Shown one piece after another: positions 62,001 to 64,000 of a stretch of 64,000 nucleotides of DNA; the stretch's first letter is position 1, and the number at the start of each line of letters is the position of its first letter. The translations under genes were made by a program, and so were the position numbers. Location of the stretch: contig OZ025208.1 of NCBI GenBank assembly GCA_964019055.1, positions 18,064,228 through 18,128,227 on the forward strand, read 5' to 3'. The stretch is from Anthopleura xanthogrammica. Taxonomy: Eukaryota > Cnidaria > Anthozoa > Actiniaria > Actiniidae. The notes beneath the pieces are model-generated. The model worked only from the letters and a program-made list of their open reading frames with translations, searched no databases and was not told the origin of the DNA.

Positions 62001-62860
62001 CGTGATTCGTGATCGATACCTCCCCCCCCCCCCCCTCCCCCTATGCCACCTTGTTTTATGAGGGGATGGAATATAAGGAGGGTAGGAAATTAGCACGCAA
62101 GTTTCAACAATATTCCAAAACTGAAGACTGTATATCAATAAACGATTTGTAAAAGACTTTGGAAGAATTTATGGCGGTCACTCACAGACAACAGTTTTAT
62201 CATTTTGGTTTGATGACTGAACTTGTTAACGTTTCATTGTAAGTCACGAACTTGCAAGCAAAAGCTGTTTAGCAATTAAATAACCTCTTGTGGAATTGTT
62301 ACCACAATGTTATACTGCTGATCGCACTACGTTGCATTATGTGCTTGCAGTCATTTTCATACTATGCTGCAGTTTCTGAAGTGTACCCATCTTACAACAA
62401 CAGTGGAAACACTATCTAAAAATGTTGCAGAAAGTACTATTTCACTCCAAAAAAATATGTAATGTGTTATTGGTAGCCACATCTAACTTTGCCGTCTCTC
62501 CTTAAACATGGTTTAGATTGTTCTATCGAGTCTATCTCTTTTGGTCTTTCAAGCAGATTATACGACCAGTATGGCGTTAAGGTCAGTAATTCTGACCACT
62601 TTTAATACATCGTTCACAGCTACACAGTATTCAATCGATTGCGTTGTGTTTGACCAGTAAACAGATGTTTGGAAAGTGGTGAATGATTTGCTTTTACAGT
62701 TATCATATAATTTAAAAGTATAGCATTATAAAAAATTGCTGTCTTTTTCTCTTTTTAAAGCATCATGGTGGGGCTTTTGAGTGGATTTATTTATTGGAGC
62801 TCATTATCAAATGATGATCCTGTGCTAGATCCTCAAAATTTGCACATCACTGTGGATTGA
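56090..62860 (+). CDS. tmem241: TMEM241 homologue, SLC35-like nucleotide-sugar transporter
   Basis: Exons: 56090-56164, 56309-56355, 56467-56547, 57013-57094, 57186-57263, 59032-59057, 59170-59221, 60025-60073, 60608-60653, 60817-60852, 61165-61199, 61479-61548, 61682-61775, 62517-62581, 62761-62860. All are GT-AG and in phase, giving 311 residues. Family signatures: MLTNKYVLSILKFTYPTIYQ, then SWQTGTV, IYSGSVALSKLPIPVFCVLH, LDPQFNRIGYTW and GELYKVLEFPFLYNRAFHIG. The protein is almost wholly hydrophobic helices, as in drug/metabolite transporters of the Golgi. The vertebrate protein is related to yeast GDP-mannose transporter Vrg4 and, from memory, has been reported to carry UDP-GlcNAc; the substrate here is not known. 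The sixth exon is the weakest (26 nt) but keeps the length seen in vertebrates. Confidence 0.9.
56590..56976. mobile_element. Long imperfect foldback, 387 bp, in TMEM241 intron
   Basis: AATAGACGTTTTTCAAAAATGG at the left pairs with CCATTTTTGAAAAAAGTCTATT at the right. Inner arms (CCAATACCAGCAC / GTGCTGGTATTGG; CAGGTGTTATA / TATAACACCTG) continue nearly to the centre. In the intron between exons 56467-56547 and 57013-57094. Confidence 0.82.
57728..58663. mobile_element. TTAA-flanked MITE, 936 bp
   Basis: The ends AGGTAGTTCGGGACCC (left) and GGGTCCCGAACCACC (right) are inverted, with TTAA at 57724-57727 and 58664-58667. Inside, two direct copies of a GGTGACCCCC...TTTGAGTTTC block occur near 58189 and 58555. 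No transposase was seen. It lies in the long TMEM241 intron before exon 59032-59057. Confidence 0.72.
59245..59400. mobile_element. Short foldback in TMEM241 intron
   Basis: TACAATTTGGAAATTAATAGG and its imperfect inverse CCTATTAATTCCAAATTGTA flank a centre with a short internal stem. Follows exon 59170-59221. Confidence 0.6.
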
Positions 62861-63047
62861 TTATGGATGAATTAAGCAGTCTAGTCGAGAGAAGTCCGAC
62901 AAAAAACCTATGACAAGAAAAGCAAACTCCAAACTCCGAGTAACTTTATTGGTAATTATTTGAATAAGTGAACTGTAAAACATATATTGATTTGCGGGAT
63001 GTATGGACATCCAGAACTGACGATATTACAGACTGAGAAGTAAAAAT

Positions 63048-63053
63048 AATAAA
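63048..63053 (+). promoter_or_regulatory. Poly(A) signal AATAAA, likely TMEM241
   Basis: AATAAA lies 188 bases after the TMEM241 stop. A minus-strand AATAAA (TTTATT at 62945-62950) would serve the convergent gene, so the two 3' UTRs would overlap by roughly 100 bases or more. A TA dinucleotide run follows at about 63085-63101. Confidence 0.5.
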
Positions 63054-63119
63054 TCTTTTATACTATATTGATTGTTGATGGTCGTATATATATATATATA
63101 TGGTCAGGATGAGTGCTCG

Positions 63120-63875
63120 TTATGAATGTGAATCATCTGGGAATCTTCTTTTTCTACTTGTTGCCAGTCGTTCGTTATTGAGAAACTGTTGAATTCTTTT
63201 AATTTGTTGACCCACGTCTTGACACTTGATCACAGTTTGTCCTTCCTCTTCATCTGAAAAAAGCTCTTGATCATCACTGTTACCACTTGTACTGCATTTG
63301 TTATTGCCATTATATCCATCACTTTTCTTCTTGAAATTTTCTTCACATGATTTAGAAAGGCTAGTTCCATCGTTGCTTGATGACATTATATGGGCTAGTT
63401 TTGGTTCCATCTGCGCTTCTATTCCCTCACGACAAGACTGTTGTTCCTCTTTATCGGCGGCCTCCCGCATCTTAGTCTTGCAGTTCACATTTTGATAGAT
63501 ATTCGTCGACTTTGGCATTCCTGGGTACCCAATTTTTGTTTTCAACCCCTCTGGTAAGAGTGATTCGTTTTTTTCGCCTTCCAACACGTTTTTGTCTAAA
63601 CTCGGCAAGACATTAGTTAGTGATTCGTTTGTTGGTAAGTTGAACCGTAGTTTCTTGTAAACACGAGGGTTGATTCCTTGAGTGAGAGATTTATCACGGA
63701 GACAACTCTTTAAAGGGAATTTATTAGATATCACTGAGGTTGAAGTTTGGCTGGTTTGTTTGAATTTCATATTTTCTTCCTCCCTTCCTTCCATTTCTTC
63801 CTTCTTGGGTTGACTGAGAAGAGGCAAAATTGAAGAAACTGATTTGACTTGGACTGTCATGGAACACTTGATTTC
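63120..63875 (-). CDS. Terminal exon of an unrecognised gene (5' part outside window)
   Basis: A 251-residue frame opens at a splice acceptor (TTTTGCTTCAG before 63875, phase 0) and ends with a stop at 63120. The sequence is hydrophilic and low in predicted fold: many S, K, E and N, an acidic patch ELFSDEEEG, a short helix-like IKRIQQFLNNERL and a basic end SRKRRFP that could be a nuclear localisation signal. A patch LKSCLRDKS...KKLRFNLP looks conserved in style but I do not recognise the family. No membrane segment. It is convergent with TMEM241, whose stop lies 260 bases away. An in-frame ATG near its start (63860) is not evidence for a gene start because the acceptor fits better. Confidence 0.65.
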   Translation of the reverse strand, partial: EIKCSMTVQVKSVSSILPLLSQPKKEEMEGREEENMKFKQTSQTSTSVISNKFPLKSCLRDKSLTQGINPRVYKKLRFNLPTNESLTNVLPSLDKNVLEGEKNESLLPEGLKTKIGYPGMPKSTNIYQNVNCKTKMREAADKEEQQSCREGIEAQMEPKLAHIMSSSNDGTSLSKSCEENFKKKSDGYNGNNKCSTSGNSDDQELFSDEEEGQTVIKCQDVGQQIKRIQQFLNNERLATSRKRRFPDDSHS

Positions 63876-64000
63876 CTGAAGCAAAATAAAATAAATATCC
63901 TTCAATATATGAGTATAACTCAGACTTTAGCAACCCCGACCGTCAACGTAGACTTAACCCTCTAAAAGTCTTGTGTATGCAGTCATTTATACACCACAAA
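63876..64000. other. Intron of the right-edge gene
   Basis: Pyrimidine-rich on the minus strand next to the acceptor. No further exon is visible before the window ends. Confidence 0.45.

Overview
The window is nuclear DNA from an animal, most likely an early-branching one; a sponge is my guess, not a proof. It has short GT-AG introns, an AT-rich background, many minisatellites and foldback/MITE elements, and three recognisable metazoan genes: the myosin chaperone UNC-45 (+ strand), a receptor tyrosine kinase (RTK, - strand) and the SLC35-like transporter TMEM241 (+ strand). The last exon of an unrecognised gene lies at the right edge (- strand).

The dominant structure is a direct tandem duplication of 20-24 kb. 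Unit 1 runs from before the window to about 22891. Unit 2 runs from 22892 to about 43329. Each unit carries the 3' part of UNC-45 and the convergent 3' part of the RTK gene. The break points cut both genes, so unit 1 has an RTK without its 5' half (14785-22656), and unit 2 has an UNC-45 without its 5' half (22892-32120). The intact RTK gene starts outside the repeat at 53633 and finishes in unit 2 at 35727. The UNC-45 gene whose 5' end lies outside the repeat enters from the left and ends at 11178. Unit 1 also has an internal 2929-bp tandem duplication (about 3745-6673 and 6674-9602) that repeats 12 UNC-45 exons in frame (334 codons, much of the myosin-binding UCS domain). Unit 2 lacks it. The units are nearly identical outside three tandem arrays, so the duplication is very recent or is an assembly artefact.

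By region: 1-11178 UNC-45 with intronic 13-, 50- and 21-bp minisatellites; 11865-14523 a transposon-like element with an integrase-core fragment between mirrored 21-bp arrays; 14785-22656 truncated RTK with a large intron full of 14-bp satellite; 22892-43329 the second copy of all this; 43406-53633 the RTK kinase N-lobe, transmembrane and extracellular exons; 53634-56089 the upstream region between divergent RTK and TMEM241; 56090-62860 complete TMEM241; 63120-63875 terminal exon of an unknown gene.

The joined RTK model has 19 coding exons and 1129 codons of protein, all in phase: signal peptide, three FN3, one Ig, a SEA-like module, one FN3, a transmembrane helix and a tyrosine kinase with all key catalytic motifs. 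Its introns are unusual. One holds 27 copies of a 72-bp unit that each repeat the transmembrane exon's own splice acceptor. Another holds several kb of 14-bp satellite in which a single C/T change swaps a GATA box for a consensus 5' splice site. No bacterial, viral or CRISPR features were seen. Exon edges were read by eye from splice signals and phase and may be off by a base or two.
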